From a virus: a stretch of DNA of 64,000 bases. Each line of letters begins with the position of its first letter. Position 1 is the first letter of the stretch. Shown piece by piece: positions 14,726 through 22,185 of this stretch. The position numbers and the translations under genes are program-made. Under the pieces are notes generated by a model that was not told where the DNA came from, did not search any database, and saw nothing but the letters and a program-made list of their open reading frames with translations. Location of the stretch: positions 1 to 64,000 of the IMG/VR virus record IMGVR_UViG_3300022918_000011; one strand, given 5' to 3'.

Positions 14726-15177
14726 AAGACATCCTCATCGTCGACCAGGCCAGGCTGATCAGCCCTGAACTGCTGAAACACCTGAACGAGGGCATGGACG
14801 GCACGGTGCGCAAAGTGTGCGTCATCGGCAGCCCAGCCCAGCTGCCACCCATCCGTGACTGCATCGACATAGCCCCAATGGACCAGTCCCACCACGCCCC
14901 GCCGAGCCGGGGCCTCACCGCACCGTGGATCGGCGGCAACAAGCTTCCCGTCGAACTGGACGGTAATCTGGAGCAGCTGTTGTTGCGCGGCGGCGTCCTG
15001 CGAGAAGTCGTCACGCCGGGTATGTTCATAGGTTATCCGGACGTCGAGATTGTCCCGGCAAAGTCCTCCGAACCCGGGACGCTGACCACAGAGTTGCAGC
15101 GGGGGTCTGATCGACACAACGCTGCCGTAGCCAAACGTGAACGCCGCGCGGCGAAGCTGCGCAAGGAGTCAAAGTGA
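14722..15177 (+). CDS. Stand-alone fragment of a superfamily 1 (RecD/Dda-like) helicase core (151 aa)
   Basis: Residues 1-45 read DILIVDQARLISPELLKHL, then VCVIGSPAQLPPI. In SF1B helicases the same order is Walker B (hhhhDE) and motif III (G-D-x-x-Q-L-P-P). Here Walker B is DQ rather than DE, motif III is GSPAQLPPI, and no Walker A or other helicase motif exists before or after. The piece therefore cannot hydrolyse ATP by itself. The phage has a complete Dda-like helicase at 32700. The C-terminus is highly basic (KRERRAAKLRKESK). It may be a remnant or a repurposed domain. The intact frame and coupled junctions on both sides argue that it is expressed. Confidence 0.6.
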   Translation: MKDILIVDQARLISPELLKHLNEGMDGTVRKVCVIGSPAQLPPIRDCIDIAPMDQSHHAPPSRGLTAPWIGGNKLPVELDGNLEQLLLRGGVLREVVTPGMFIGYPDVEIVPAKSSEPGTLTTELQRGSDRHNAAVAKRERRAAKLRKESK

Positions 15178-15914
15178 GCACATGGCCAGACCACTGCCAC
15201 CTGTGCAACGCAAAGGTGGTGGTATTCAGTCCCACAAGCAAGAAGATCACCCATTCCCGCAACTGCACATGGCGCGACAACGAGTCTTGGCGCGGCCCGA
15301 AGCCGGTGAAGTTCAAGTTCAAACCCGGAGATGCGGTGATCGCATACGCCGGAACCGCCGTACAGCGCAAAGGCGTGGTCAGCTCGGTAACGCCTGAAGG
15401 GCAGTATTGGGTTGGGTATGGCTATGGTTGTGCGCTGTGTGATGAAACCGAGTTGACGGAGGTGCAGGCCATGAAGTTCAAACCCGAGCAACGTGTCTGG
15501 ATCCACAACGCTGACAATCCTCGCGTACCTGGTGTCGTAAAGGTGCTCTCCGGCAAGGTCGGGATGTTCGACATCTACAGCGTCGAAGTCGCCGGGACTC
15601 AGCACACCATGGCATTCAAGGAATGCGAACTGACCCGGCGCGGTACCGTTGAACGCATCGGCGGGCTCGCAAAAGTCCGAGAGGGTATAGCGGAAGCTCA
15701 GCTGCAAGCCGAGCTGGACGCAGAAGACTGGAGTGGCAGCCTTGGCGTACCGGATGACGAGCTGACGCCAGTTCAGCTACAACAGCGCTTCGACACCGAG
15801 GACGGCTGGGGCAACCACCCGCGCTTCGATATGGCGGATTGGCGCCACGAAGTGCTATCCGGATACACCCGCCTGGGTTACTGGGAGTGGGTGTCCTTCA
15901 AACTGAACGAGTAA
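15174..15914 (+). CDS. Hypothetical protein with two SH3/KOW-like repeats (246 aa)
   Basis: GTG start in a GTGA overlap. Residues 7-30 hold CHLC and a later His/Cys that look like a zinc knuckle. Two beta-barrel-like segments follow, both starting with the same phrase: FKFKPGDAVIAYAG (about 42) and MKFKPEQRVWIHNA (about 100). The C-terminus ends in DWRHEVLSGYTRLGYWEWV, a short motif (D-W-x-x-E-V-x-x-G-x-T-x-L-G-Y-W-x-W-V) seen at the ends of many phage proteins. The function is unknown. Confidence 0.6.
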   Translation: MSTWPDHCHLCNAKVVVFSPTSKKITHSRNCTWRDNESWRGPKPVKFKFKPGDAVIAYAGTAVQRKGVVSSVTPEGQYWVGYGYGCALCDETELTEVQAMKFKPEQRVWIHNADNPRVPGVVKVLSGKVGMFDIYSVEVAGTQHTMAFKECELTRRGTVERIGGLAKVREGIAEAQLQAELDAEDWSGSLGVPDDELTPVQLQQRFDTEDGWGNHPRFDMADWRHEVLSGYTRLGYWEWVSFKLNE

Positions 15915-15928
15915 CACCGGAGAAATTT

Positions 15929-16585
15929 ATGGGCTGCGATATCCACTGCTTCAAGGAAAAGAAAAAGAACGGCGTTTGGGTTACAGCTGATGTCTGGGAA
16001 GACAAGTACGCGGACGGTAAGAGCGTTCCGTATGAGACACGGTTCACCGGGCGTAACTACCAGTTGTTCGGAGTGCTGGCGGGGGTCCGTAAGGAAACCT
16101 CGGTAACGGTAGAGGCGCGAGGCATGCCGGCGGACGCCTGCAGCGAAGTCAAGCATGCTGCGGAATCCTGGGGATGTGATGGTCACACTCACAGCTGGCT
16201 GACTTTGGCAGAGCTGAAACTGCTTGCTCTCTACGTAAAGACTGGATCTATTTTACAGGGATTGGGGCAACAGCCAGTAATTGGGGAGGCCGGTACTGCG
16301 CTTGCACCAATAGGCCCACAGCTAACCGGCTCGGTGGTTTCTCCTATCAGTGGAATGATGGCTGCGACCCAGTGGGAAAAGCTTAGAGAGAGCATTGAAT
16401 CTGGAGCGCCTGACTGGGATCTGCTCTACCCCTACTGCGCGTCGACTAACAGCCCAGACTACGTTCGGTTCAGCGTTCAGGTGCCGCTGGACTACACAGT
16501 GGGCGAAGATCTGCAGCGGATTATATCGGGATTCGAGGAGGTAGACGGTGAAGACCAGCGACTGGTGTTCTTCTTCGATAACTAG
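15929..16585 (+). CDS. MGCDIH-family phage protein (218 aa)
   Basis: The protein begins MGCDIHCFKEKKKNGVW, continues with RNYQLFGVLAGVR and SWGCDGHTHSWLTLAEL, and ends RLVFFFDN. These phrases in this order define a widespread phage and bacterial family of unknown function. The conserved Cys, Asp and His at the N-terminus (C3, D4, H6) and the later DGHTHS suggest a metal site. The start ATG has GGAGAA 6-8 bases upstream; the longer frame is a shadow of the preceding gene. Confidence 0.7.
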   Translation: MGCDIHCFKEKKKNGVWVTADVWEDKYADGKSVPYETRFTGRNYQLFGVLAGVRKETSVTVEARGMPADACSEVKHAAESWGCDGHTHSWLTLAELKLLALYVKTGSILQGLGQQPVIGEAGTALAPIGPQLTGSVVSPISGMMAATQWEKLRESIESGAPDWDLLYPYCASTNSPDYVRFSVQVPLDYTVGEDLQRIISGFEEVDGEDQRLVFFFDN

Positions 16586-16594
16586 GGGACAGCC

Positions 16595-16810
16595 ATGACC
16601 ACCACCACCCAAGACTCCTTCCACGCCATGCAGGGCCACGTCGCCGACGGCGTCAAAATCCACATGAACAACGGCGACGTGGCCACCCTGCGCGCCGTAC
16701 TCAAAGGCTGGCAGTTGTTCGTCAACGGCAAGCCTCACCTGCTGGCAACCAACTCGGCTCATGTTGTGAGCTGCATCGTGTTCAGCTATCCGGGAGACAT
16801 CGGGCCATGA
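16595..16810 (+). CDS. Hypothetical protein (71 aa)
   Basis: ATG start with AGGGGA 4-5 bases upstream. It is small, beta-rich, with a hydrophilic first 20 residues. The stop overlaps the next start (ATGA). No family is seen. Confidence 0.6.
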   Translation: MTTTTQDSFHAMQGHVADGVKIHMNNGDVATLRAVLKGWQLFVNGKPHLLATNSAHVVSCIVFSYPGDIGP

Positions 16811-17094
16811 GTATCATCGACAAAATCGAGTACAGCGTCTGCGAAGACTGCCTGACGCACGTTGCCTACGGCCCCAGCGACAACACCTCGGCAGAGGCCG
16901 ATGCCCAAGTCGAGCTGCAGATGCGAATTGAGTTGGACGGCAAGAAAGGCCACTTCGTGACTGGCGTTGAACCCACCGAGGATGACCCAGAAGGCTACGG
17001 GCACGACGAGTTCAGCAGCCAAGAATGCGAGTTGTGCCGCAGCGGGTTGGCCGGTTCTCGGCATGGCGTGACTCTACTGCTTGAAGGTGAGTAG
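16807..17094 (+). CDS. Zinc-binding-like phage protein (95 aa)
   Basis: Two Cys pairs are visible: CEDC at residues 12-15 and CELC near 77, the second followed by RSGLAGSRHGVTLL. The ending C-x-x-C-x-x-x-L-x-G-x-R-H is a phrase found in phage proteins of unknown function and is probably a zinc ribbon. The centre is acidic. Coupled by ATGA to the gene before it. Confidence 0.6.
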   Translation: MSIIDKIEYSVCEDCLTHVAYGPSDNTSAEADAQVELQMRIELDGKKGHFVTGVEPTEDDPEGYGHDEFSSQECELCRSGLAGSRHGVTLLLEGE

Positions 17095-17096
17095 AC

Positions 17097-17360
17097 ATGA
17101 AAATCAAGGTGATCAGAGGTCCAATCACCAGCATCCTCTGGGTTCGTGGTGACCTGATCACCTACTCAACTCCAGCCCTCTGGGATCACGTAGGACGAAG
17201 CTTCGAGGAGGTCCGAAAGGAACTGAGGCTCAAGAATTACCGCGTGGTGGAAGACGAACAGAAGCCCACGCTGCCAAGCCGCCGCTACCGCGACGGCCTG
17301 ATGTTATTAGCAACCCTTCTGCCGGAGTTGCCGGCGAGAAGAACTGAAAAGACGGAGTAA
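17097..17360 (+). CDS. Hypothetical protein (87 aa)
   Basis: ATG start with AAGGTGA 6 bases upstream. It is small and basic, with an initial beta segment (MKIKVIRGPITSILWVRGD) and a C-terminal helix. Two bases separate it from the preceding stop. No known domain. Confidence 0.6.
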   Translation: MKIKVIRGPITSILWVRGDLITYSTPALWDHVGRSFEEVRKELRLKNYRVVEDEQKPTLPSRRYRDGLMLLATLLPELPARRTEKTE

Positions 17361-17364
17361 CACC

Positions 17365-18033
17365 ATGCTCGATACCTGCAAAATCATGAACTCCCTGCCT
17401 GGCGCTATTGACGTCACGCTGACAAAAGGCATGGCGTACACCGTGACCTACATGTGTCACGCCCGACTCTTCGATGTCGAGGCTGGCACAGACATTCACT
17501 GGGCAGACGCCAAGTTCCCGGTCCTTATCCACCGGCAGAACCCGGGCATGGTACAGCTGCACATGTACCACGGCCGGGACCGCGCCGACGAGAACCTGGA
17601 TGACTGGGGTTTCGACGGACCCTGCCTGACCGGGGCGCTGGCGGTCATCGAAGAAAAACAGCTGACGATGTACCACGCCGACGGCAGCTCGACGGTGTTG
17701 GCCATCGACGGTGATCTGCTGGCGTGGGACGGCAAGTTCTACGGCGACTTCAGCATTGACCGCCTGGGCGACGACGGAAAGGTAGAGGTCACTAACTTCC
17801 TGTCTAAGCGTGACGGTGAACAGCCTCTGGATCTGGACACGCTGACGCGGCGTCTGGCGGCCGGGAAGCCGCTGAACACGGCGCAGGCCAAGCGGGCTGG
17901 CGAGATGCTGGCAGCGCTGGCGTTGGTCCAAACCGAACTGGACGGCACCGAGTGGTCAGCTGAAACCTGCGGCAACATCGCTGGCTACCTTGACGCTGCT
18001 GGTCTGGTCGTGAAGGAGTTGAACAATGCCTAA
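17365..18033 (+). CDS. Hypothetical protein (222 aa)
   Basis: ATG start with GGAG 6 bases upstream. Residues 1-140 look like a beta-sandwich (alternating hydrophobic strands, acidic loops). Residues 150-222 are helical. There is no signal peptide. The stop lies inside the start region of the next gene (8-base overlap). Confidence 0.6.
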   Translation: MLDTCKIMNSLPGAIDVTLTKGMAYTVTYMCHARLFDVEAGTDIHWADAKFPVLIHRQNPGMVQLHMYHGRDRADENLDDWGFDGPCLTGALAVIEEKQLTMYHADGSSTVLAIDGDLLAWDGKFYGDFSIDRLGDDGKVEVTNFLSKRDGEQPLDLDTLTRRLAAGKPLNTAQAKRAGEMLAALALVQTELDGTEWSAETCGNIAGYLDAAGLVVKELNNA

Positions 18034-18229
18034 ATATCGAGTTTTTCTCGATGCCACGCTCGACATGAGTCGCGGCATCGACATAGAAGCCGAGTCTCCA
18101 GAGGCTGCCGAGGCAGCTGCGCTGGAGAAGATCCGGGCTTCAATCTACGAGCAGGAGATTGACCAGTGGAATTTCTCTGCTCATTACGTTAGCGAAGTCG
18201 AAGTGAGCGAGGTGACCCTTGACGATTAA
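18026..18229 (+). CDS. Hypothetical protein (67 aa)
   Basis: It begins MPKYRVFLDATLDMSRGIDI, followed by an Ala/Glu-rich helix and a terminal strand. This beta-alpha-beta plan with EAESPEAAEAAALEKI in the centre resembles small phage proteins that carry a V-x-A-x-s-x-e-e-A helix. AAGGAG lies just upstream in the previous gene. Function is unknown. Confidence 0.6.
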   Translation: MPKYRVFLDATLDMSRGIDIEAESPEAAEAAALEKIRASIYEQEIDQWNFSAHYVSEVEVSEVTLDD

Positions 18230-18578
18230 ACCAGTCACAACCGGCACCCTGATCCACGGCACGCAGCGTCGGCAGGACTTGATCCCCAAGTTCTGCGCAA
18301 CGCTGCTGGAGCTGGATCAGGAACGCGCCGAGCAGTGCTTCCGGCAGTTCTTCCACGACGTCGGCAAGGACAACCCGCTGATGAAACTGTGGGACTGCGC
18401 CGCTGGCCGGATTGCCTGGCCAGACGATGACGATCCGGTCTGGGACGACCAAGAGCTGTTCTTCTTTCAACTGAACCTGACCGATGATCTGGATGTGGTG
18501 TCACCGGAGGGTTACAGCTTCGGTACTCACCCCGGTGATGGGTCTGATTACGGGTGGTGGCCAAATGACGATGAGTAA
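18219..18578 (+). CDS. Phage family protein with GxHPGDGSDYGWW motif (119 aa)
   Basis: The start is a TTG (MTIKPVTTG) 11 bases inside the previous gene with GAGGTGA upstream. TGTLIHGTQRRQDLIPKF near the N-terminus and FGTHPGDGSDYGWWP at the C-terminus are hallmark phrases of a phage family of unknown function. The centre is acidic. No catalytic site has been assigned to the family as far as I know. Confidence 0.65.
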   Translation: MTIKPVTTGTLIHGTQRRQDLIPKFCATLLELDQERAEQCFRQFFHDVGKDNPLMKLWDCAAGRIAWPDDDDPVWDDQELFFFQLNLTDDLDVVSPEGYSFGTHPGDGSDYGWWPNDDE

Positions 18579-18876
18579 CTGGCTCGCAAGTGCAAACCTG
18601 AAAGCCGAGCGCTCCTGGGTAGAGCACATGGCCCTCTGCGTATACCCCCGGCACACGAAGATGGAAACCATCATCGTCGACGGCTGGGGTCACGGGTTCT
18701 ACCCAGAGCAGACGCTGCATGAGTGCGTTGCCAGCGGGTTCAGCATGTGCATCGCTGAGCCGGCTATCAAGCGTATCTGGGCAGCGTGGGATGCAGAGTA
18801 CCGAGCGACGTGTGAACAGCACGGCGGTCCCTGCGAGGTGCAGGGTTTCGTTTCTCAGTTCAGAACCGACGGGTGA
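18565..18876 (+). CDS. Hypothetical protein (103 aa)
   Basis: Two in-frame ATGs (18565 and 18571) lie near GGTGG at 18556-18560; I give the first. The frame further upstream overlaps the preceding gene and is not used. The protein has several Cys and His (MALCVYPRHTK, CVASGFSMCIAEP), a Trp-rich centre, and no membrane segment. Function is unknown. Confidence 0.6.
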   Translation: MTMSNWLASANLKAERSWVEHMALCVYPRHTKMETIIVDGWGHGFYPEQTLHECVASGFSMCIAEPAIKRIWAAWDAEYRATCEQHGGPCEVQGFVSQFRTDG

Positions 18877-18880
18877 GCTG

Positions 18881-19120
18881 ATGAATCCATTTGATCCTAA
18901 ACCGTTTCCAGACGTTGTCGACTCTCTGGATCATGACGCCTTCTACCTGATCCACGGGTCCACCGTGGAAGAAGACACCGAATGCTGGCGTACAGCTTGG
19001 TGGGACAACGACGATAACTTGTTCTTCGACGCCAGTGGTAACGAGGTCGTCGAGGAAAACCTGCTGGTGGTGTTGTTCGTACTGCCGAGGATTGACACGG
19101 ATGAAGAAGCTCCAAGTTAA
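18881..19120 (+). CDS. Acidic hypothetical protein (79 aa)
   Basis: ATG start with GGTGAGCTG just upstream. Asp/Glu-rich throughout (DSLDHDAFYLIHG, VEEDTECW, WWDNDDNLFFDASG). Twenty bases at its 3' end overlap the next gene. Small acidic phage proteins sometimes mimic DNA or bind host enzymes, but nothing here proves that. Confidence 0.6.
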   Translation: MNPFDPKPFPDVVDSLDHDAFYLIHGSTVEEDTECWRTAWWDNDDNLFFDASGNEVVEENLLVVLFVLPRIDTDEEAPS

Positions 19121-19310
19121 AGCCGGCGACACATGGGCCTGGGTGTTCTGCCGGTTCGCCGGACCAGAACGTCACGGCGAACTGATCACCACCGAGGACA
19201 AGTCCAAGGCGCTGCCCAGCGCCTCAGTCTGGGCAGACGATGACTTGGCCTGGGCCAAGAAGACGTGGCCGGAGCGAGAGTTCCGGCTGGGGCAAATGCT
19301 GGACAACTAA
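19101..19310 (+). CDS. Hypothetical protein (69 aa)
   Basis: The ATG (MKKLQVKAGDTWAWVFCRF) lies inside the previous gene. GAGG occurs 10-15 bases upstream. The protein is Trp-rich and mixed in charge, with a C-terminal helix. No family is recognised. Confidence 0.55.
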   Translation: MKKLQVKAGDTWAWVFCRFAGPERHGELITTEDKSKALPSASVWADDDLAWAKKTWPEREFRLGQMLDN

Positions 19311-19341
19311 ACGATAACCTTTCTCATATGGGAATTTGAAG

Positions 19342-20220
19342 ATGCGAAAAATTTTACTTGCGGTTTCCCTGGCGATGTTCGCCTCTGCAGCGTTCGCCGT
19401 GCCGGACTTGCGCTTCTGTACAGGAGGCGAGGGTGGGTTCTACGAAGGGTTGGGTACCAGCATCGGTAACGCCATCGTCAAGCAAGACGGCGGCGTCCTG
19501 AAGGTCCTGAACACCGGCGGCAGCGTTGAGAACGCCGAGCGCCTGAAGGACGGCACCTGTGACATCGCGGTCATCCAGAACGACGCGGTCATCAGCCTGC
19601 CCATGCCTGCGGACCTGAAGGTCAGCGACGCTCATGTCGAGGTCGTCTACTGGCTGCACGGCAAGGCCGGGGTCGATGACTTCGGCAAGATGGAAAAGGA
19701 CAGCGTCGCTGCCAAGTATGCTTTCGCAGCGGTGTCCGGCTCCGGCGCACTGGTGACGGTGCGTAACTGGATCAAGACCGACAAGGACTATGAAGGTGCC
19801 CGCATCGTCGAGTTCGATGATTGGTACAGCGCTGCCGAAGCGGTTGCCCAAGGCTATGTCAGTAAAGCAGGTGTGCGGATTGAAATCGCCGGCATGCTTT
19901 ACATCGGCCGAGCCGGAAAAATCCCGTCTGACATCACCGCTGACTTCGGTAAGCAGATCCTGATAGGCGAAGTGAATGATGACTCATTCGAGAACGCCAA
20001 AGACGCCAACAACAACCCGCTGTACACCCACTGCGAGGTGGACAAAGAAAGCCGCAGCGGCCTGGACACATCGACCACCGGCAAGCCGGACACCTACTGC
20101 TTGCGAGCCCAGATCGTATTCAACAATGAATACCTGAAGGGCCTCGCACCTGGTGATGTGAAGAAAGTTCGCCAGTCGGTGGACAAAGGCATCAACAGCA
20201 TCGTGAAAGTCGTTCGCTAA
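19342..20220 (+). CDS. Exported TAXI-type (TRAP) solute-binding protein (292 aa)
   Basis: The N-terminus MRKILLAVSLAMFASAAFA is a clear signal peptide with cleavage expected after Ala19. The mature part begins with FCTGGEGGFYEGLGTSIGNA, then VLNTGGSVENAERLKDGTCD and IAVIQNDA. TAXI-family periplasmic receptors show the same G-G-x-G-G-x-Y, STGGSVENL and D-h-A-h-x-Q-N-D phrases in this order. These proteins normally feed a TRAP transporter. No transporter gene is nearby. ATG 19342 is chosen over TTG 19336, with GGGA 11 bases upstream. Codon use matches its neighbours, so it is not a recent arrival. A periplasmic ligand- or host-binding role is inferred. Confidence 0.7.
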   Translation: MRKILLAVSLAMFASAAFAVPDLRFCTGGEGGFYEGLGTSIGNAIVKQDGGVLKVLNTGGSVENAERLKDGTCDIAVIQNDAVISLPMPADLKVSDAHVEVVYWLHGKAGVDDFGKMEKDSVAAKYAFAAVSGSGALVTVRNWIKTDKDYEGARIVEFDDWYSAAEAVAQGYVSKAGVRIEIAGMLYIGRAGKIPSDITADFGKQILIGEVNDDSFENAKDANNNPLYTHCEVDKESRSGLDTSTTGKPDTYCLRAQIVFNNEYLKGLAPGDVKKVRQSVDKGINSIVKVVR

Positions 20221-20236
20221 CACAGCGCACTGAACG

Positions 20237-20260
20237 CTGCCGTCTGGATCCAGACGGCAG
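20237..20260 (+). terminator. Perfect palindromic hairpin after the TAXI gene
   Basis: The 24 bases are a perfect palindrome (arms CTGCCGTCTGGA and its complement), 17 bases after the stop. There is no T-run, so it may be a weak or Rho-assisted end, or a binding site. Confidence 0.45.
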
Positions 20261-20312
20261 TCAGTTGAGTCCGTTGACAACCACAGAGCTTAGCGCTCAC
20301 AGGAGAAACGAT

Positions 20313-20912
20313 ATGGGAACCCCGCACCGCGTTGAACAGGTTGAGATCTTCCACTTCGATCAGCTTTCGGATGGAGCCAAGGAGAAAGCCCGGGAGTGGT
20401 GGCGCAGGCTTGAGCAAAGCGACATGGCATGGGCAGCGGAGCGCCGCGACACGATGGACGCCTTCGCCAAGGAGTTCAACGTCACGTTCCCCAGGTGGGA
20501 GTATGACCAGTGGACATCGAGTGTCGAGACCAGTTGTAGCCGGGTGGATGACGCCATCCGGGATCTGGAGGGGCCGCGTCTCATGGCGTACCTCTGGAAC
20601 AACCACAAGGGCATCTTGTACACCCCGAAGGTGTACGAGGTAGACAAGAAGAAGCGCCGTAGCCGCGTGATCCTTGAAGAAACCAGCTGCCCGTTCACCG
20701 GTTACTGCATGGACGATGACATCCTGCAGCCGATCCGGGACTTCATGAAGAAACCGGTCGGGTTCAAGTTCGACACGCTGATGGATGCCTGCGGTGACGC
20801 TTGGGGCAAGTCAGCGCAAGAAGACTTGGCCTGGATCATGGCCGATGAGCAGGTGGACGAGACAATCATGGCCAACGAGTACGAATTCACAGTGGAAGGG
20901 GAGCGTGTATGA
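20313..20912 (+). CDS. Phage protein with FDQLSDGAKEKAREWW motif (199 aa)
   Basis: ATG 20313 follows AGGAG with 7-base spacing and is preferred over a TTG at 20265. The N-terminal phrase (about residues 13-28) belongs to a large phage family that is sometimes labelled as a toxin-antitoxin stability protein, without experimental basis that I know of. The rest is helical with several Trp. It is coupled by ATGA to the next gene. Real function unknown. Confidence 0.65.
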   Translation: MGTPHRVEQVEIFHFDQLSDGAKEKAREWWRRLEQSDMAWAAERRDTMDAFAKEFNVTFPRWEYDQWTSSVETSCSRVDDAIRDLEGPRLMAYLWNNHKGILYTPKVYEVDKKKRRSRVILEETSCPFTGYCMDDDILQPIRDFMKKPVGFKFDTLMDACGDAWGKSAQEDLAWIMADEQVDETIMANEYEFTVEGERV

Positions 20913-21376
20913 ACGAAGTCACCCTCTCCGTCGTCCTGCGCTACTCCAGCGCCGCGGCGTTCGCACCGGCCATTGATCGGGTCCAGCAGATCCTGGACGC
21001 TGCCATCGCAACCGAGCTGCTAAACTTTCCTGATTACCAGAACGAGTGTCAGGGTGCCAAGGTGTACGGCGCCCCGCTGTATCTGTGCTACCTGCCGGAC
21101 ATCATCACCGTCAAGGGTGATTACATCACCCGGCACGGTAACAAGGTCAGCATCGACACCATCAAGCCGCCCGGTACCAACACCGGTACCGAGTACAGGG
21201 CCGTAGGCCGCGTCTGGCGGCTTTTCCGGGGCAAGATGCGCCCACGCATGCCCAACATGTGGCATGTCAGCGGACGCTGCGACGGCTCACGAGAGAGCGG
21301 CAAGGACATCGTCGGGCCGTGGCCTGGTGATGACGTGATGGCCCCGCCGAAAGACGGGGCAAAGTGGTTACCATGA
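20909..21376 (+). CDS. Hypothetical protein (155 aa)
   Basis: ATGA overlap with the preceding gene. A helical N-terminal third is followed by a beta-rich centre (YLPDIITVKGDYITRHG) and a basic C-terminal part rich in Arg and Gly. No known motif. The 150 bases after it hold an operator-like palindrome. Confidence 0.6.
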   Translation: MNEVTLSVVLRYSSAAAFAPAIDRVQQILDAAIATELLNFPDYQNECQGAKVYGAPLYLCYLPDIITVKGDYITRHGNKVSIDTIKPPGTNTGTEYRAVGRVWRLFRGKMRPRMPNMWHVSGRCDGSRESGKDIVGPWPGDDVMAPPKDGAKWLP

Positions 21377-21475
21377 GTTAGTCGAAACTTCCCGGCGACG
21401 GTCGGGTTGTCTGCAGGGCTCGGCCTACCTGCACTGAGGTGACAGGCCAACCACACGCTGGACCAAGCAGTGAGG

Positions 21476-21493
21476 CGTTAATCTAGATTAACG
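21476..21493 (+). promoter_or_regulatory. 18-base perfect palindrome (operator-like)
   Basis: CGTTAATCTAGATTAACG lies 37 bases before the next gene in a 153-base gap. Its core TTAATCTAGATTAA differs by only one symmetrical base from TTCATCTAGATGAA in the large palindrome at 10578-10607. The same or a related protein may bind both. Confidence 0.5.
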
Positions 21494-21529
21494 GCAGCAA
21501 AGCAGTAGCCGAAGCAGAGGCTATTAAAA

Positions 21530-22129
21530 ATGAAGCAGTTAGACTTGGCAGTTATATTAACCGACATCGAGAATGCCAGTGGCAAGGTCGAAGATGTAGC
21601 AACCGGGATCATCCAGTTCATCAGGGAGAACGACGTCAAGGACATCGACCACCTCAACGAGGTGTTGGCCGATGCTTTTGCCAAGAAGAACTGGAGTCAA
21701 CGGCAAGGCCGGCCACCTGCAGGATCGACCGAGGTCGCCGCGCCGCGCGCCGTGAAGCTGTATGTCTCCACGCTGCGCACCGGGTACCGTTATGGGTTCG
21801 ATGTGCAGTCGTTCGAGACCATGCGGGCACTGCGGGATGCAGTGGCCACTGAAACAGAAGCGCGTCGACCTTCACCGGCGTCTCAGGTTCGCCTGGCTGC
21901 GCTGAAGGGTGTAAAGCTGACCTCAGAGTCAGAATTTAACGGAGCAGTTTGGCACGATGGCCCGTTGTTGTTCATCCGGCTGCCGGATGAGCGCAAGGAA
22001 GCGCTGGAAACAGCCATCCAGAAGGTCATCAACAAGTTCATGAAAGAACTTCCGAAGGTTGAGGATGAGCCGGAGGAGGAGCAGTATCAGGAAGAAGGCG
22101 AGGGGGAGGAAATGCAAGAAGCCTCCTAA
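21530..22129 (+). CDS. Hypothetical protein with acidic tail (199 aa)
   Basis: ATG start with AGAGG 9 bases upstream. The N-terminus (residues 1-55) is helical, the middle has a basic linker, and the last 30 residues are almost entirely Glu/Asp/Gln. The tail could mediate protein contacts. It has its own likely regulatory palindrome upstream and a hairpin downstream, so it may be a separate transcription unit. Confidence 0.6.
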   Translation: MKQLDLAVILTDIENASGKVEDVATGIIQFIRENDVKDIDHLNEVLADAFAKKNWSQRQGRPPAGSTEVAAPRAVKLYVSTLRTGYRYGFDVQSFETMRALRDAVATETEARRPSPASQVRLAALKGVKLTSESEFNGAVWHDGPLLFIRLPDERKEALETAIQKVINKFMKELPKVEDEPEEEQYQEEGEGEEMQEAS

Positions 22130-22132
22130 AGT

Positions 22133-22172
22133 ATTATCCGGATAATAGTTACGCCCTGCGGGGCGTAACTAT
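22133..22172 (+). terminator. Palindrome plus 12-bp hairpin
   Basis: ATTATCCGGATAAT (22133-22146) is a perfect palindrome. Overlapping its end, ATAGTTACGCCC (22145-22156) and GGGCGTAACTAT (22161-22172) form a perfect 12-bp stem with loop TGCG. No T-run follows. The stem probably ends or stabilises the preceding mRNA. The palindrome could be a separate protein site. Confidence 0.55.
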
Positions 22173-22185
22173 CTGAGAGGCTGGG

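Noticed and set aside
20274-20302. TTGACA before the gene at 20313
   Set aside because: The -10 position at 17 bases reads TCACAG, so it does not form a promoter pair.
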